Positions 52,629 through 61,234 of a DNA stretch of 64,000 nt are shown one piece after another. Position 1 is the first letter of the stretch. Each line of letters opens with the position of its first letter. The notes beneath the pieces were generated by a model. That model was not told the origin of the DNA and searched no databases. It saw nothing but the letters and a program-made list of their open reading frames with translations. The stretch spans positions 1,240,001 through 1,304,000 of the forward strand of contig NZ_CP046315.1 of the NCBI RefSeq assembly GCF_009730335.1. Reading direction: 5' to 3'. A program made the translations under genes and the position numbers. The stretch comes from Schaalia odontolytica. Lineage in GTDB: Bacteria > Actinomycetota > Actinomycetes > Actinomycetales > Actinomycetaceae.

Positions 52629-52807
52629 CGCGTCGCATTGAACAGGGAAACAGGTCGTAGTCGAGGCAGTGAGGCGAGATCAGGTTGCTCAGCGGCTCCC
52701 GCTACGGGGTCTGTTGCATGAGCGCATTCTCACGGCTGTTCCATCGCCCCCTCATAGGCGACGCATAGGAACAGCGGGCATGATGGGGACGACAGAAAGG
52801 AAATAAC

Positions 52808-53656
52808 GTGACTCATGCTGTGACTATTCGCCCACGTTCGTGGGCGCTCGTCGCGTGCTCGCTCATCCTCATTGCATTGAGCGTTCGGGCGGCTCTCTAT
52901 GAATTGACGGAAGCTCTTGAGGGGATCTCGTCGTCTGATGCCTGGCTTGCTGTTGGTGCCTCGATGCTGAGCGCAGTTGTTGGTCTGGTGTTCCTCGCAT
53001 GGGCCGCTCGCCTCAAGCCCACAATGCTGTCCTGGTTGGCCGCGTTCGGCTGGGGAACCGGTGGCGCGCTGATCTTTGCGGGATACGGCAACACAGTCAT
53101 TGACTCGGCCGTAGCCGCGAGCAACCTGAGCGACGATGCGGTCGATGTCGTGACGTCCGTCGTCACGGGTCCCCTCGTCGAAGAAATAGGCAAGGGAATT
53201 GGTGTTCTGGCACTGGTCCTCGCTGCGCGTAAGGTGCTCGATCGTCCCGCGCAGGGTGGCGTGCTCGGCGCGCTCGTTGGCCTCGGTTTTGCCTGGGGTG
53301 AGGACGTGGGCTACTACGTGAGTGCCCTCGAAGACGGGATGAGCGGACTGTGGCAATCCTTCCTGGCACGTGCGCTGCTCGGCGCCTACGGTCACGCGAT
53401 TTTCACGGGTGTGTTCGGTTACGCCCTGGCGTGGGCGGTGCTGCGCGCACAGAATGTGCTTGTGGGCCTCCTCGCCGCGGCCGGCGGATTCGTCGCAGCT
53501 CTCGCTCTGCACGCCCAGGCTAACGGCATTGGATTCCTGGCTCCCGAAGACTCGTGGAACCTGACCTACGGCGCGATCGAGATCCCCGTTCTCGTCGTGA
53601 GTGTCGCTCTCCTCGTGTGGGGCCTGCGCCGCCACCGGTCTACCCTGGAGGCATGA
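52808..53656 (+). CDS. PrsW-family intramembrane metalloprotease (second)
   Basis: This 282-residue multi-pass membrane protein shows the same protease signatures as the gene upstream: VEEIGKGIGVLALV (EExxK near residue 123), AWGEDVGYYVS, ARALLGAYGHAIFTGVFGYA (His) and ALALHAQANG (His). It lacks the long C-terminal tail of the first. The GTG start has AAGGAA upstream. The 180-bp gap before it suggests its own promoter. The stop overlaps the Nudix gene start. Two PrsW paralogs in a row suggest two different membrane substrates. Confidence 0.83.
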   Translation: MTHAVTIRPRSWALVACSLILIALSVRAALYELTEALEGISSSDAWLAVGASMLSAVVGLVFLAWAARLKPTMLSWLAAFGWGTGGALIFAGYGNTVIDSAVAASNLSDDAVDVVTSVVTGPLVEEIGKGIGVLALVLAARKVLDRPAQGGVLGALVGLGFAWGEDVGYYVSALEDGMSGLWQSFLARALLGAYGHAIFTGVFGYALAWAVLRAQNVLVGLLAAAGGFVAALALHAQANGIGFLAPEDSWNLTYGAIEIPVLVVSVALLVWGLRRHRSTLEA

Positions 53657-54180
53657 GCGCACTCGACTGGCCATTGGACGCGGACGGCTATCCCCACCGG
53701 GAGGCCGCCCGCGTCCTTCTCTTTGACGACAGTGGACGGGTCCTGTTGGCCAAGGGCCACGACGAAGACCAACCGGAGCGGTTCTGGTGGTTCACGATCG
53801 GTGGCGGCATCGAAGAAGGGGAAGACCCGCGCGGCGCAGCCGTGCGTGAGGTCTTCGAAGAAACCGGCATCGAGCTGAGCCCTGACGACCTGGTCGGTCC
53901 CGTCCTCTACCGGACCGCCGAGTTCGACTTCCTGGCGGTCACCGCCCGCCAGGACGAGTGGTTTTTTATCGCGCAGGCCCCCTCGACCGCCCTGAGCCGG
54001 GATGGATGGACCGAGCTGGAACGCTCCGTCATCGACACGCAGGCCTGGTGGGATATTGACGAGGCCGCCGCCCAGATCGATGGAGAAATCTACCCCGCGC
54101 AGATCCTCGAGTACGCGCGCGCCTGGCGCGACGGGTGGGATGGGCACATGATCCGCCTGACAGACACGCGCGAACCCTAG
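53653..54180 (+). CDS. Nudix hydrolase
   Basis: This 175-residue hydrolase acts on nucleoside-diphosphate-linked compounds. The Nudix box G-x5-E-x7-REUXEEXGU is complete in GGIEEGEDPRGAAV followed by REVFEETGIEL (about residues 50-72). ATG 53653 overlaps the PrsW stop (ATGA), indicating coupling; a longer upstream frame is just overlap. In mycobacteria a Nudix protein also lies near the PIM genes, so the arrangement may be ancestral. Substrate unknown. Confidence 0.87.
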   Translation: MSALDWPLDADGYPHREAARVLLFDDSGRVLLAKGHDEDQPERFWWFTIGGGIEEGEDPRGAAVREVFEETGIELSPDDLVGPVLYRTAEFDFLAVTARQDEWFFIAQAPSTALSRDGWTELERSVIDTQAWWDIDEAAAQIDGEIYPAQILEYARAWRDGWDGHMIRLTDTREP

Positions 54181-54189
54181 CGTTTCGTA

Positions 54190-54879
54190 CTAGGCGAGGC
54201 CGAGGGGAGCGATCGCCAGAGACAGGTCCGGCGTGTTCAGTTGGACCGACACCTGCTCGCGCACGGCGGGCTTCGCGCAGAACGCGATACCGACCCCGGC
54301 CTCGTGCATCATGGGGATATCGTTCGCCCCGTCGCCGATCGCAACCGTGCGCTCGAGGGGGACACCGAGGGACGAGGCCCACGAACGCAAGCACTCAACC
54401 TTCACCCGGGAGGTCACGATGCGCCCCAGTACGCGGCCCGTCAGCACGCCGTCGGCAACCTCGAGGCGGTTCGCCGCGTAGAAATCGATGCTGAGGGAGA
54501 GCGCCAGGGGAGCGACCACTTCCTCGAAGCCGCCAGAGACGATACCGAACTTCCCACCGGCCCGGTGGACCGCGTCGATCAGCTCGCGAGCGCCCTTCGT
54601 GGGGGTGATGGCGGACAGAACACCGCCGAAGACGGATTCGGGGACCCCCGCGAGGGTTGCAACGCGCTCGCGCAAAGACTCCGCGAAATCAAGCTCTCCA
54701 TTCATCGCACGAGACGTAATCTCGGCGACGCGCGCCCGCGTGCCCGCAGCTTCGGCGAGCTCCTCGATGACTTCCTGGCTGATCAGCGTCGAATCGACGT
54801 CGGTGACGACGAGGCCGGGTGCCCCGCTGGCACACAGCAGCGGAGCACCCGGCTCGTCGAGACGGTGAGTCATGCTCAC
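54190..54879 (-). CDS. serB: Phosphoserine phosphatase SerB
   Basis: This 229-residue HAD-family phosphatase carries out the last step of serine synthesis. Motif I is [18 protein letters not shown] (nucleophile Asp near residue 25). Motif II is in [13 protein letters not shown] (Ser near 117). Motif III with the Lys and motif [18 protein letters not shown] (near 182) follow. There is no ACT domain. GTG 54879 overlaps the glgC stop (GTGA); ATG 54873 is equally possible. Confidence 0.93.
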   Translation of the reverse strand: MSMTHRLDEPGAPLLCASGAPGLVVTDVDSTLISQEVIEELAEAAGTRARVAEITSRAMNGELDFAESLRERVATLAGVPESVFGGVLSAITPTKGARELIDAVHRAGGKFGIVSGGFEEVVAPLALSLSIDFYAANRLEVADGVLTGRVLGRIVTSRVKVECLRSWASSLGVPLERTVAIGDGANDIPMMHEAGVGIAFCAKPAVREQVSVQLNTPDLSLAIAPLGLA

Positions 54880-56111
54880 TTGCGGACGACCGCGCCCTTG
54901 GGAACGACCGTAATGCCGGACTCCGTGACGGTGAAGCCGCGCTCGCGATCGTGGTCAAGATCGACACCGACGACGGCGCCTTCCTCAACGACGACATTCT
55001 TATCCAGAATCGTCTTCACGACACGGGACGAGCGACCGATGCGACAGCCGTGCATAACAACGGAATCCTCGATCTTCGCCCACGAATGGACGTAGGTGTT
55101 CGGGGAAATGACCGAGCGCACGATCTCGCCGCCGGAGACGATGACACCGGGGGAGACGAACGAGTCGATCGCGTGACCCAGACGATCTGCATCGCCGTAC
55201 ACGAATTTGGCCGGCGGCAGCGAGCCGTCGATCATCGTCATGGTCGGCCAGTCGCGGTTGTACAGGTTGAACACCGGGTGCACCGAAATCAGGTCCATGT
55301 TCGCCTCGTAGTAGGCGTCCAGCGTACCGACGTCACGCCAGTAGTCGCGGTCGCGGTCGGTCGACCCCGGCACGTCGTTATCCTGGAAGTCGTACACACC
55401 GCACTCGCCGCGCTCGACGAACCACGGAATGATGTTGCCACCCATGTCGTGCTTCGAATCGGGGTCGGCCGCATCCTCCCGCAGAGCGTTGACCAGATCC
55501 TTCGTGGTGAACACGTAGTTGCCCATGGAGGCGAGGACCTTGGTCGGATCGTCGGGCAGGCCCACGGCGTTCTTCGGCTTCTCGAGGAAGTTCTTGACGA
55601 CCCCGTTCTCGCCGTCGATGACGCCGAGCGCCGACGCCAGCTCGATCGGCTGACGGATGCCGGCGACCGTGGCGGGCAGGCCCGAATCGATGTGGTGCTG
55701 GACCATCTGCGAGAAGTCCATGCGGTAGATGTTGTCCGCACCGATGATGACGATGTACTCCGGCTGCTCGTCGTCGACGATGTTCAGCGACTGGTAGATC
55801 GCGTCCGCGCTACCCAGGTACCAGTGCGGGCCGCGACGCTGCTGAGCCGGCACGGGAGCAATGAAGTTGCCGAGTAGGGGAGACGTGTACCAGGTCTTTG
55901 TGACGTGGCGGTCGAGCGAATGGGACTTGTACTGCGTCAAGACAACAATCTTGAGGTATCCGGAATTCACGATGTTCGACAGTGCGAAATCGATGAGACG
56001 GAAGTGACCACCGAACGGAACTGCCGGCTTTGCACGGTCATCCGTCAGGGGCATCAGTCGCTTACCCTCACCGCCCGCGAGAACGATTGCCAGAACGTGG
56101 TTCTTTGCCAT
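54876..56111 (-). CDS. glgC: Glucose-1-phosphate adenylyltransferase GlgC
   Basis: This 411-residue enzyme makes ADP-glucose from glucose-1-phosphate and ATP, the committed step of glycogen synthesis. The nucleotidyltransferase signature [20 protein letters not shown] is near the N-terminus (about residues 10-29). [14 protein letters not shown] and [21 protein letters not shown]-type segments follow, and a left-handed beta-helix domain occupies the last 120 residues. ATG 56111 has GAGGTG 6 nt upstream and gives the normal length; the frame continues to 56171 without need. It is divergent from glgA and upstream of serB with a 4-nt overlap. Confidence 0.95.
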   Translation of the reverse strand: MAKNHVLAIVLAGGEGKRLMPLTDDRAKPAVPFGGHFRLIDFALSNIVNSGYLKIVVLTQYKSHSLDRHVTKTWYTSPLLGNFIAPVPAQQRRGPHWYLGSADAIYQSLNIVDDEQPEYIVIIGADNIYRMDFSQMVQHHIDSGLPATVAGIRQPIELASALGVIDGENGVVKNFLEKPKNAVGLPDDPTKVLASMGNYVFTTKDLVNALREDAADPDSKHDMGGNIIPWFVERGECGVYDFQDNDVPGSTDRDRDYWRDVGTLDAYYEANMDLISVHPVFNLYNRDWPTMTMIDGSLPPAKFVYGDADRLGHAIDSFVSPGVIVSGGEIVRSVISPNTYVHSWAKIEDSVVMHGCRIGRSSRVVKTILDKNVVVEEGAVVGVDLDHDRERGFTVTESGITVVPKGAVVRK

Positions 56112-56282
56112 GTGGCACCTCTTCGTTGGTCGAGTGGACCCGCATCGGCGCGGATCCGTGGGAGTGGTCACACTGTATTACAAATGTCTATCGATTGCTA
56201 CACTGTCTCGTTTTCGACCAGCGGTGACGTGAGATCGGATACGATGTGTCTCACACGTCGCTCCCGTCGGAAGGACCCCACC
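56112..56282. promoter_or_regulatory. Divergent promoter region between glgC and glgA
   Basis: This 171-bp AT-richer spacer is shared by the two divergent glycogen genes. GTGAG near 56229 and CTCAC near 56249 form an imperfect inverted pair that could be a Crp/GlxR-type site, but they do not fit the consensus spacing. Confidence 0.4.
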
Positions 56283-57506
56283 ATGCGCGTTGATCTCCTT
56301 ACCCGTGAATACCCGCCTCACGTCTACGGAGGAGCCGGTGTCCATGTGCTCGAACTGGCCAAGGTCCTGCGCGGCCTCGTCGATGACCTGCGTGTCCAGG
56401 CGTTTGACGGTCCGCGCGAACCGGGTACCGATGGAGCCGACCCGGGCGTGACCGGACATGCCGATTTGCCTCAGCTGGCCGGAGCGAACGCCGCGCTGCG
56501 CACGCTTGGTGTCGACCTCGAGATCGCCGCCGCGTGCGAGGGTTCTGACCTGGTTCACTCCCACACCTGGTACGCGAATTTTGCCGGACACGTTGCGTCG
56601 CTTCTCGGCGATATCCCGCACGTGATCTCAGCGCACTCGCTTGAGCCGCTGCGTCCGTGGAAGGCTGAGCAGCTCGGCGGCGGCTACCGCCTGTCCTCCT
56701 ACGTGGAGAAGACCGCCTACGAGGCTGCGAGCGCGATCGTCGCCGTCTCTAACGGCATGCGTGACGACATTCTGCGCTGCTACCCCGGCGTTGATCCTGA
56801 GCGCGTGCACGTCATCCACAACGGCATCGACCTGAACAAGTGGCACGCCCCCGAGGGTGAGGCGGGCGAGGAACTGCGCGCCCGCGTTCTCGCCGAGCAC
56901 GGTATTGACCCGTCTCGTCGCACGGTCGTGTTCGTCGGCCGCATCACCCGCCAGAAGGGCCTCCCGTACTTCCTGCGCGCCGCCCAGCTCCTGCCCGATG
57001 ACGTTCAGCTTGTGCTGTGCGCCGGCGCTCCCGACACCCCCGAGATCGCCGCAGAAGTCGAGGGCCTCGTCGCCGAGTTGCGCGCTCGCCGCTCCGGCGT
57101 CGTTCTTATCTCCGAGATGCTCCCTCAACCCGAGGTGGCGGCGATCCTGTCCTCGGCGCAGGTCTTCATCACGCCGTCGGTGTACGAGCCCCTCGGCATC
57201 GTCAACCTGGAGGCGATGGCCCTCGGCCTGCCCGTCGTCGGCACCGCGACCGGCGGCATCCCCGACGTCATTGTCGATGGAGAGACCGGCTACCTCGTGC
57301 CGATCGAACAGAAGAAGGATGGCACGGGAACCCCGCTCGATCCTCGCGCCTTTGAGGAAGCGATGGCTGATCGCCTGGTGCGTATCCTCGACGATCCTGA
57401 GCTGGGCCGTCGTATGGGCGAGGCCGGCCTCGTACGCGCCCGCGATCACTTCTCCTGGGAAGCGATCGGCGTGAAGACCGCCGAGCTGTACCGTTCGCTC
57501 GTTTAG
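56283..57506 (+). CDS. glgA: Glycogen synthase GlgA (actinobacterial GT4 type)
   Basis: This 407-residue glycosyltransferase extends alpha-1,4-glucan with ADP-glucose. It is the short GT4-type actinobacterial enzyme, not the 480-residue GT5 form. REYPPHVYGGAGVHVLELAK (about residues 8-27) forms the acceptor/donor loop. The donor site near 300-315 (PSVYEPLGIVNLEAMALG) has E-x7-E. In mycobacteria the equivalent, GlgM, makes maltose-1-phosphate from ADP-glucose and glucose-1-phosphate, so that activity is an alternative. GGAAGGA lies upstream of ATG 56283. It is divergent from glgC. Confidence 0.9.
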   Translation: MRVDLLTREYPPHVYGGAGVHVLELAKVLRGLVDDLRVQAFDGPREPGTDGADPGVTGHADLPQLAGANAALRTLGVDLEIAAACEGSDLVHSHTWYANFAGHVASLLGDIPHVISAHSLEPLRPWKAEQLGGGYRLSSYVEKTAYEAASAIVAVSNGMRDDILRCYPGVDPERVHVIHNGIDLNKWHAPEGEAGEELRARVLAEHGIDPSRRTVVFVGRITRQKGLPYFLRAAQLLPDDVQLVLCAGAPDTPEIAAEVEGLVAELRARRSGVVLISEMLPQPEVAAILSSAQVFITPSVYEPLGIVNLEAMALGLPVVGTATGGIPDVIVDGETGYLVPIEQKKDGTGTPLDPRAFEEAMADRLVRILDDPELGRRMGEAGLVRARDHFSWEAIGVKTAELYRSLV

Positions 57507-57530
57507 GGCGCACGTCACCCCACAGACGAC

Positions 57531-57542
57531 TAGGCTGGATAC
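57531..57542 (+). promoter_or_regulatory. Candidate leaderless promoter for the ABC ATPase gene
   Basis: TAGGCT (57531-57536), then 6 nt, then ATG 57543, with no ribosome-binding site. The arrangement matches the element before 42880 (the same TAGGCT and spacing). Confidence 0.4.
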
Positions 57543-58331
57543 ATGACTTACGTCCTGAATCTTTCTCACGTGTCCCTCCAACGCGGGGATACGCAGGTCC
57601 TGTCCGACGTTTCGTGGTCGACGCGCCCGCGCCAGCACTGGGTCATCGTCGGCCCGAATGGCGCTGGCAAGACCACCTTGGCGCGCGTGGCCTCGGGCCG
57701 TATCGCTCCCGATAGTGGAGAGGTGACGGTGTCGGAGACCGATTTGTCGCACGCCGACCCCTCAGAGATTGCCACGCGCGTGGGGCTCTCCTCAGCCGCG
57801 GTGGGGGCCAAGATCGTGCCGACTCAGTCGGTCCTCGACACGGTGCGCAGCGCCGCCTGGGGCCTTGCCGTCGCCCACGAAGAGGAATATGAAGCGGTCG
57901 ACGACGAGCGTGCCCACGCGCTCATGGATATCTTCGGTGTCTCGCACCTGGCCCAGCGCGAGTTTTCGACGCTGTCCGAGGGTGAGGCCCAGCGTGTGCT
58001 GCTGGCGCGCGCCCTCATGACCGACCCTGAGGTGCTCATCCTTGACGAGCCGACCTCGGGCCTCGACCTGGGTGCTCGTGAGTTGCTGATCGCCGCTCTG
58101 TCGGAGATCATGCAGGGTTCGAAGTCCCCGCAGGTCATCCTGGTGACGCATCAGATCGAAGAGATCCCCGTGGGTGTCACCCACTGCGCGATCATGTCCA
58201 ACGGCGTGATCACGCACCAGGGGCCGATTGAAGACGTCCTGACGGGTGTCAACCTGTCCGAGGTGTACGGCATGCCTCTGCTCGCCGGCTACACTGACGG
58301 GCGCTGGTGGGCGCGCGGTGTGAGCGCGTGA
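57543..58331 (+). CDS. Solitary ABC transporter ATP-binding protein
   Basis: This 262-residue ATPase has Walker A GPNGAGKTTLARV (about 38-50), the signature LSEGEAQRV (about 144-152), Walker B VLILDEPTSGLDL (about 164-176) and the switch His in VTHQIEEIPVG. No permease or substrate-binding gene adjoins it. The overall style is like single-gene molybdate/iron-type cassettes (YlmA family) found alone in many actinobacteria. The transported compound, if any, is unknown. Confidence 0.88.
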   Translation: MTYVLNLSHVSLQRGDTQVLSDVSWSTRPRQHWVIVGPNGAGKTTLARVASGRIAPDSGEVTVSETDLSHADPSEIATRVGLSSAAVGAKIVPTQSVLDTVRSAAWGLAVAHEEEYEAVDDERAHALMDIFGVSHLAQREFSTLSEGEAQRVLLARALMTDPEVLILDEPTSGLDLGARELLIAALSEIMQGSKSPQVILVTHQIEEIPVGVTHCAIMSNGVITHQGPIEDVLTGVNLSEVYGMPLLAGYTDGRWWARGVSA

Positions 58332-58341
58332 GAATAGGAGT

Positions 58342-58818
58342 GTGAGCGGTATGTGGTGGCTGTGGATTCTCGGCGCCCTCCTCTGCGGGATCATTGAGGT
58401 CATGAGCGTGAGCTTCGTGTTCCTCATGTTTGCGATCGGTGCGCTGGCCGCCGGTGTCGCGGGCGCTTTCGGCGCGAATCTGACGATTCAGGTCATCGTT
58501 TTCATTGTCGTGTCGATTGCCCTCCTGGTCATCCTGCGTCCCTTCCTCAAGGGGCGTATTGATCGATCCAGCGGTTACGTTCCGAGCAACACTGATGGTC
58601 TGATTGGCAAGACCGGTTACGTGACCGAGGCCGTGGGAGAGCGCCACGGGCGTATCCAGTTTTCCGGTGGAGAGTGGAGCGCGCGCACTGAGGGGCCCAC
58701 GCTGCCCGTTGGCACCGAGGTTCGTGTTGACCGCATCGACGGCGCAACCGCTGTCGTGAGCGCCCTCGACCCGGCCTCTGCGGCTCCGACACATCCCTAT
58801 GGAGACTCGATCTCCTGA
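58342..58818 (+). CDS. NfeD-family membrane protein
   Basis: This 158-residue protein has two or three membrane helices in the first 75 residues (WWLWILGALLCGIIEVMSVS, LTIQVIVFIVVSIALLVIL) and a C-terminal OB-fold NfeD domain (about 80-145, GLIGKTGYVTEAVG...GEWSARTEGPTLPVGTEV). NfeD proteins work with SPFH proteins in membrane microdomains, and the next gene is one. GTG 58342 is nearly on top of GGAG; ATG 58351 is a good alternative (155 residues). Confidence 0.87.
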   Translation: MSGMWWLWILGALLCGIIEVMSVSFVFLMFAIGALAAGVAGAFGANLTIQVIVFIVVSIALLVILRPFLKGRIDRSSGYVPSNTDGLIGKTGYVTEAVGERHGRIQFSGGEWSARTEGPTLPVGTEVRVDRIDGATAVVSALDPASAAPTHPYGDSIS

Positions 58819-58864
58819 TCCCGTACATCTTGTATTTTCATTGACGTAAGAAAGGAAAGACGCT

Positions 58865-59824
58865 GTGAATTCAGGAAACATCATCGGTAACATCGCGTTC
58901 ATCGTGGTGCTTGCTCTCGTCGTTTTCGTCGTGGTCTCGCTCGCCCGCGCAGTGCGGATTGTTCCGCAGTCGCAGGCGTACGTCGTGGAGCGCCTCGGTC
59001 GGTTCCAGGCGGTCATGCAGGGTGGATTCCACCTGCTGGTCCCCTTCGTGGATCGCGTCGCCGCGCGTATCGATCTGCGTGAGCAGGTCGCGAACTTCCC
59101 GCCGCAGCCCGTCATCACCGCCGACCAGGCGATGGTCTCGATCGACTCCGTCATCTATTTCCAGATCACGGATCCGCGCAGCGCGACCTACGAGGTCGCT
59201 AACTTCCTGCAGGCGATCGAGCAGCTGACCGCCACGACGCTGCGTAACCTGATCGGCTCCCTCGACTTGGAACAGACGCAGACCTCGCGTGAGTCGATCA
59301 ACAAGCAGCTGCGCGGAGTTCTTGACGAGGCCACGGGTCCGTGGGGCATTCGCGTGACCCGCGTGGAGCTCAAGTCCATCGAGCCGCCGCCGCGAGTCCT
59401 GGCCGCCATGGAGCAGCAGATCACCGCCGAGCGCACCAAGCGTGCCACGATTCTCACGGCCGAGGCCGAGCGTGAGGCCCAGATCAAGAAGGCTGAGGGT
59501 GCTAAGCAGGCCGCCGTTCTGGCTGCCTCCGCCCAACAGGAAGCACAGGTTCTTCAGGCGAAGGGCCAGAAGGAAGCCCTTATCCTCCAGGCCGAGGGTT
59601 CCCGCCAGGCGCAGATCCTGCGCGCACAGGGTGAGTCTGAAGCCATTCAGACGGTCTTCGCGGCCATCAACGCCGGAAAGGCCACGCCCGAGCTCCTGTC
59701 CTACAAGTACCTCGAAATGCTGCCGAAGATCGCAGACGGTCAGGCGTCCAAGCTGTGGATGCTGCCCTCGGATCTCACCGGCGCACTGGAATCCATCTCG
59801 AAGGGTTTCAACCTGGGCAAGTAG
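58865..59824 (+). CDS. SPFH/band-7 protein (slipin, stomatin-like)
   Basis: This 319-residue membrane-anchored protein has an N-terminal hydrophobic segment (NIAFIVVLALVVFVVVSLA, about 9-27) and an SPFH domain (about 28-190, VPQSQAYVVERLGRFQAVMQ and so on). A long Ala/Glu/Gln/Lys-rich coiled coil follows (about 195-265, EREAQIKKAEGAKQAAVLAA) that drives oligomer rings. It is expected to organise membrane patches with the NfeD-type partner encoded just upstream. GAAAGGAAAG precedes the GTG start. A strong terminator follows. Confidence 0.92.
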   Translation: MNSGNIIGNIAFIVVLALVVFVVVSLARAVRIVPQSQAYVVERLGRFQAVMQGGFHLLVPFVDRVAARIDLREQVANFPPQPVITADQAMVSIDSVIYFQITDPRSATYEVANFLQAIEQLTATTLRNLIGSLDLEQTQTSRESINKQLRGVLDEATGPWGIRVTRVELKSIEPPPRVLAAMEQQITAERTKRATILTAEAEREAQIKKAEGAKQAAVLAASAQQEAQVLQAKGQKEALILQAEGSRQAQILRAQGESEAIQTVFAAINAGKATPELLSYKYLEMLPKIADGQASKLWMLPSDLTGALESISKGFNLGK

Positions 59825-59837
59825 ACTGAAGCCACGC

Positions 59838-59876
59838 CGGGCCGACCGCAGTCCCTGCGGTCGGCCCGTTCTTTTC
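59838..59876 (+). terminator. Rho-independent terminator after the slipin gene
   Basis: A perfect 13-bp stem (59838-59850 with 59856-59868) has loop GTCCC and is followed by the T-rich TTCTTTTC. It ends the NfeD/slipin unit 18 nt before the glutamine synthetase gene. Confidence 0.9.
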
Positions 59877-59893
59877 TCAACGGGAGGATACCG

Positions 59894-61234
59894 GTGGATT
59901 CGCATCAGGAATACGTGCTGCGCGAGGTCGCGCAGAAGAATATTCGCTTTATCCGTTTGTGGTTCACAGATGTTGCGGGCGTTTTGAAGTCGATCTCGAT
60001 CGATCCCGGAGAGCTCGAGGAGGCGTTCAGTGAGGGGATTGGCTTCGACGGGTCGGCCGTCGAAGGCCTGACACGCGTCTACGAGTCGGACATGCTGCTG
60101 AAGCCCGATGCCTCGACGTTCCAGTTGCTCCCATGGCGTTCCAACGAGGACCCGGTGGCCCGCATGTTCTGCGACGTCCTCATGCCTGACGGGCGCCCGG
60201 CTCCCTCAGATCCTCGAGGGGTTCTCGAGCGCGCGGTGCAGCGCGCCGCCGACGCCGGGTTCCGGGTCATGATTCACCCGGAGATCGAGTTTTACCTCCT
60301 GCGTCAGCCGGTGACGCCCGATCGCATGATCCCCGTCGATCAGGCTGGCTACTTTGACCACGTGGCACGTGGCGATTCGAACGACTTCCGTCGCCGCGCC
60401 GTGCGCATGCTCGAGGACATGGCGATTCCGGTCGAGTTCTCGCACCACGAGGGCGGGCCGGGACAGAACGAGATTGACCTGCGAGCCGTTGACCCCGTGC
60501 GCGCAGCGGATAACATCATGACTGCGCGCACCCTTATTGAGGAGGTCGCGCTACGCGAGGAGCTCGTCGCGACGTTCATGCCCAAGCCTTTCATTGAGCA
60601 CCCCGGCTCGGGCATGCACACGCACTTGTCGCTGTTTGAGGGCGAAGAAAATGCGTTCTTCTCTCCTGCGGGGCAGTATCGCCTGTCCACGACGGGGCGC
60701 CAGTTCATCGCTGGCCTTCTTGCGCACGCCGAGGAGATCGCGGCCATCACCAACCAGCATGTCAACTCCTACAAACGCCTGTGGGGCGGGGGAGAGGCTC
60801 CCTCCTACGTGTGTTGGGGCCACTTGAATCGCTCGGCTCTCGTGCGCGTTCCCCTTTACAAGCCGAAGAAGGCCGCGGCGGCACGCATCGAGTACCGCGC
60901 CCCCGACCCGAGCGCGAACCCCTACCTGGCGTTCGCCGTCCTTATCTCGGCTGGGCTCGACGGTATCGAGAAGAAGATGGAGCTCATGCCCGAGGCCGAG
61001 GACAACGTGTGGGACCTGTCGGATCGTGAACGTCAGGTCATGGGCATTCACGCCCTGCCCGCATCGTTGGCGGACGCCGTGCGTGCCATGAAGAGTTCGG
61101 ACCTGGTGGCCTCCACGCTCGGTGAGCAGGTGTTCGACTACGTCATCCGCAACAAGCGTAAGGAATGGACGGAATACCGCCAGCAGATTACTCGCCAGGA
61201 GCTTGAGCAATTCCTGAAGGTCGTTCCCCGGTGA
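59894..61234 (+). CDS. glnA2: Type I glutamine synthetase, GlnA2-like
   Basis: This 446-residue enzyme of the glutamine synthetase I fold matches mycobacterial GlnA2 in length. Motifs include FDGSAVEGLTRVYESDM (near 50), the Glu-rich active-site strands HPEIEFYL and HHEGGPGQNEIDLR, SGMHTHLSLF, NSYKRLWGGGEAPSYVCWG and the ARIEYRAPDPSANPYLAFA segment. The loop that carries the adenylylated Tyr in GSI-beta (NLYDLP) reads NVWDLSDRER, so this enzyme is probably not controlled by GlnE. In several actinobacteria GlnA2 relatives act as gamma-glutamylpolyamine synthetases, which remains possible. GGGAGG lies upstream of the GTG start. Confidence 0.88.
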   Translation: MDSHQEYVLREVAQKNIRFIRLWFTDVAGVLKSISIDPGELEEAFSEGIGFDGSAVEGLTRVYESDMLLKPDASTFQLLPWRSNEDPVARMFCDVLMPDGRPAPSDPRGVLERAVQRAADAGFRVMIHPEIEFYLLRQPVTPDRMIPVDQAGYFDHVARGDSNDFRRRAVRMLEDMAIPVEFSHHEGGPGQNEIDLRAVDPVRAADNIMTARTLIEEVALREELVATFMPKPFIEHPGSGMHTHLSLFEGEENAFFSPAGQYRLSTTGRQFIAGLLAHAEEIAAITNQHVNSYKRLWGGGEAPSYVCWGHLNRSALVRVPLYKPKKAAAARIEYRAPDPSANPYLAFAVLISAGLDGIEKKMELMPEAEDNVWDLSDRERQVMGIHALPASLADAVRAMKSSDLVASTLGEQVFDYVIRNKRKEWTEYRQQITRQELEQFLKVVPR

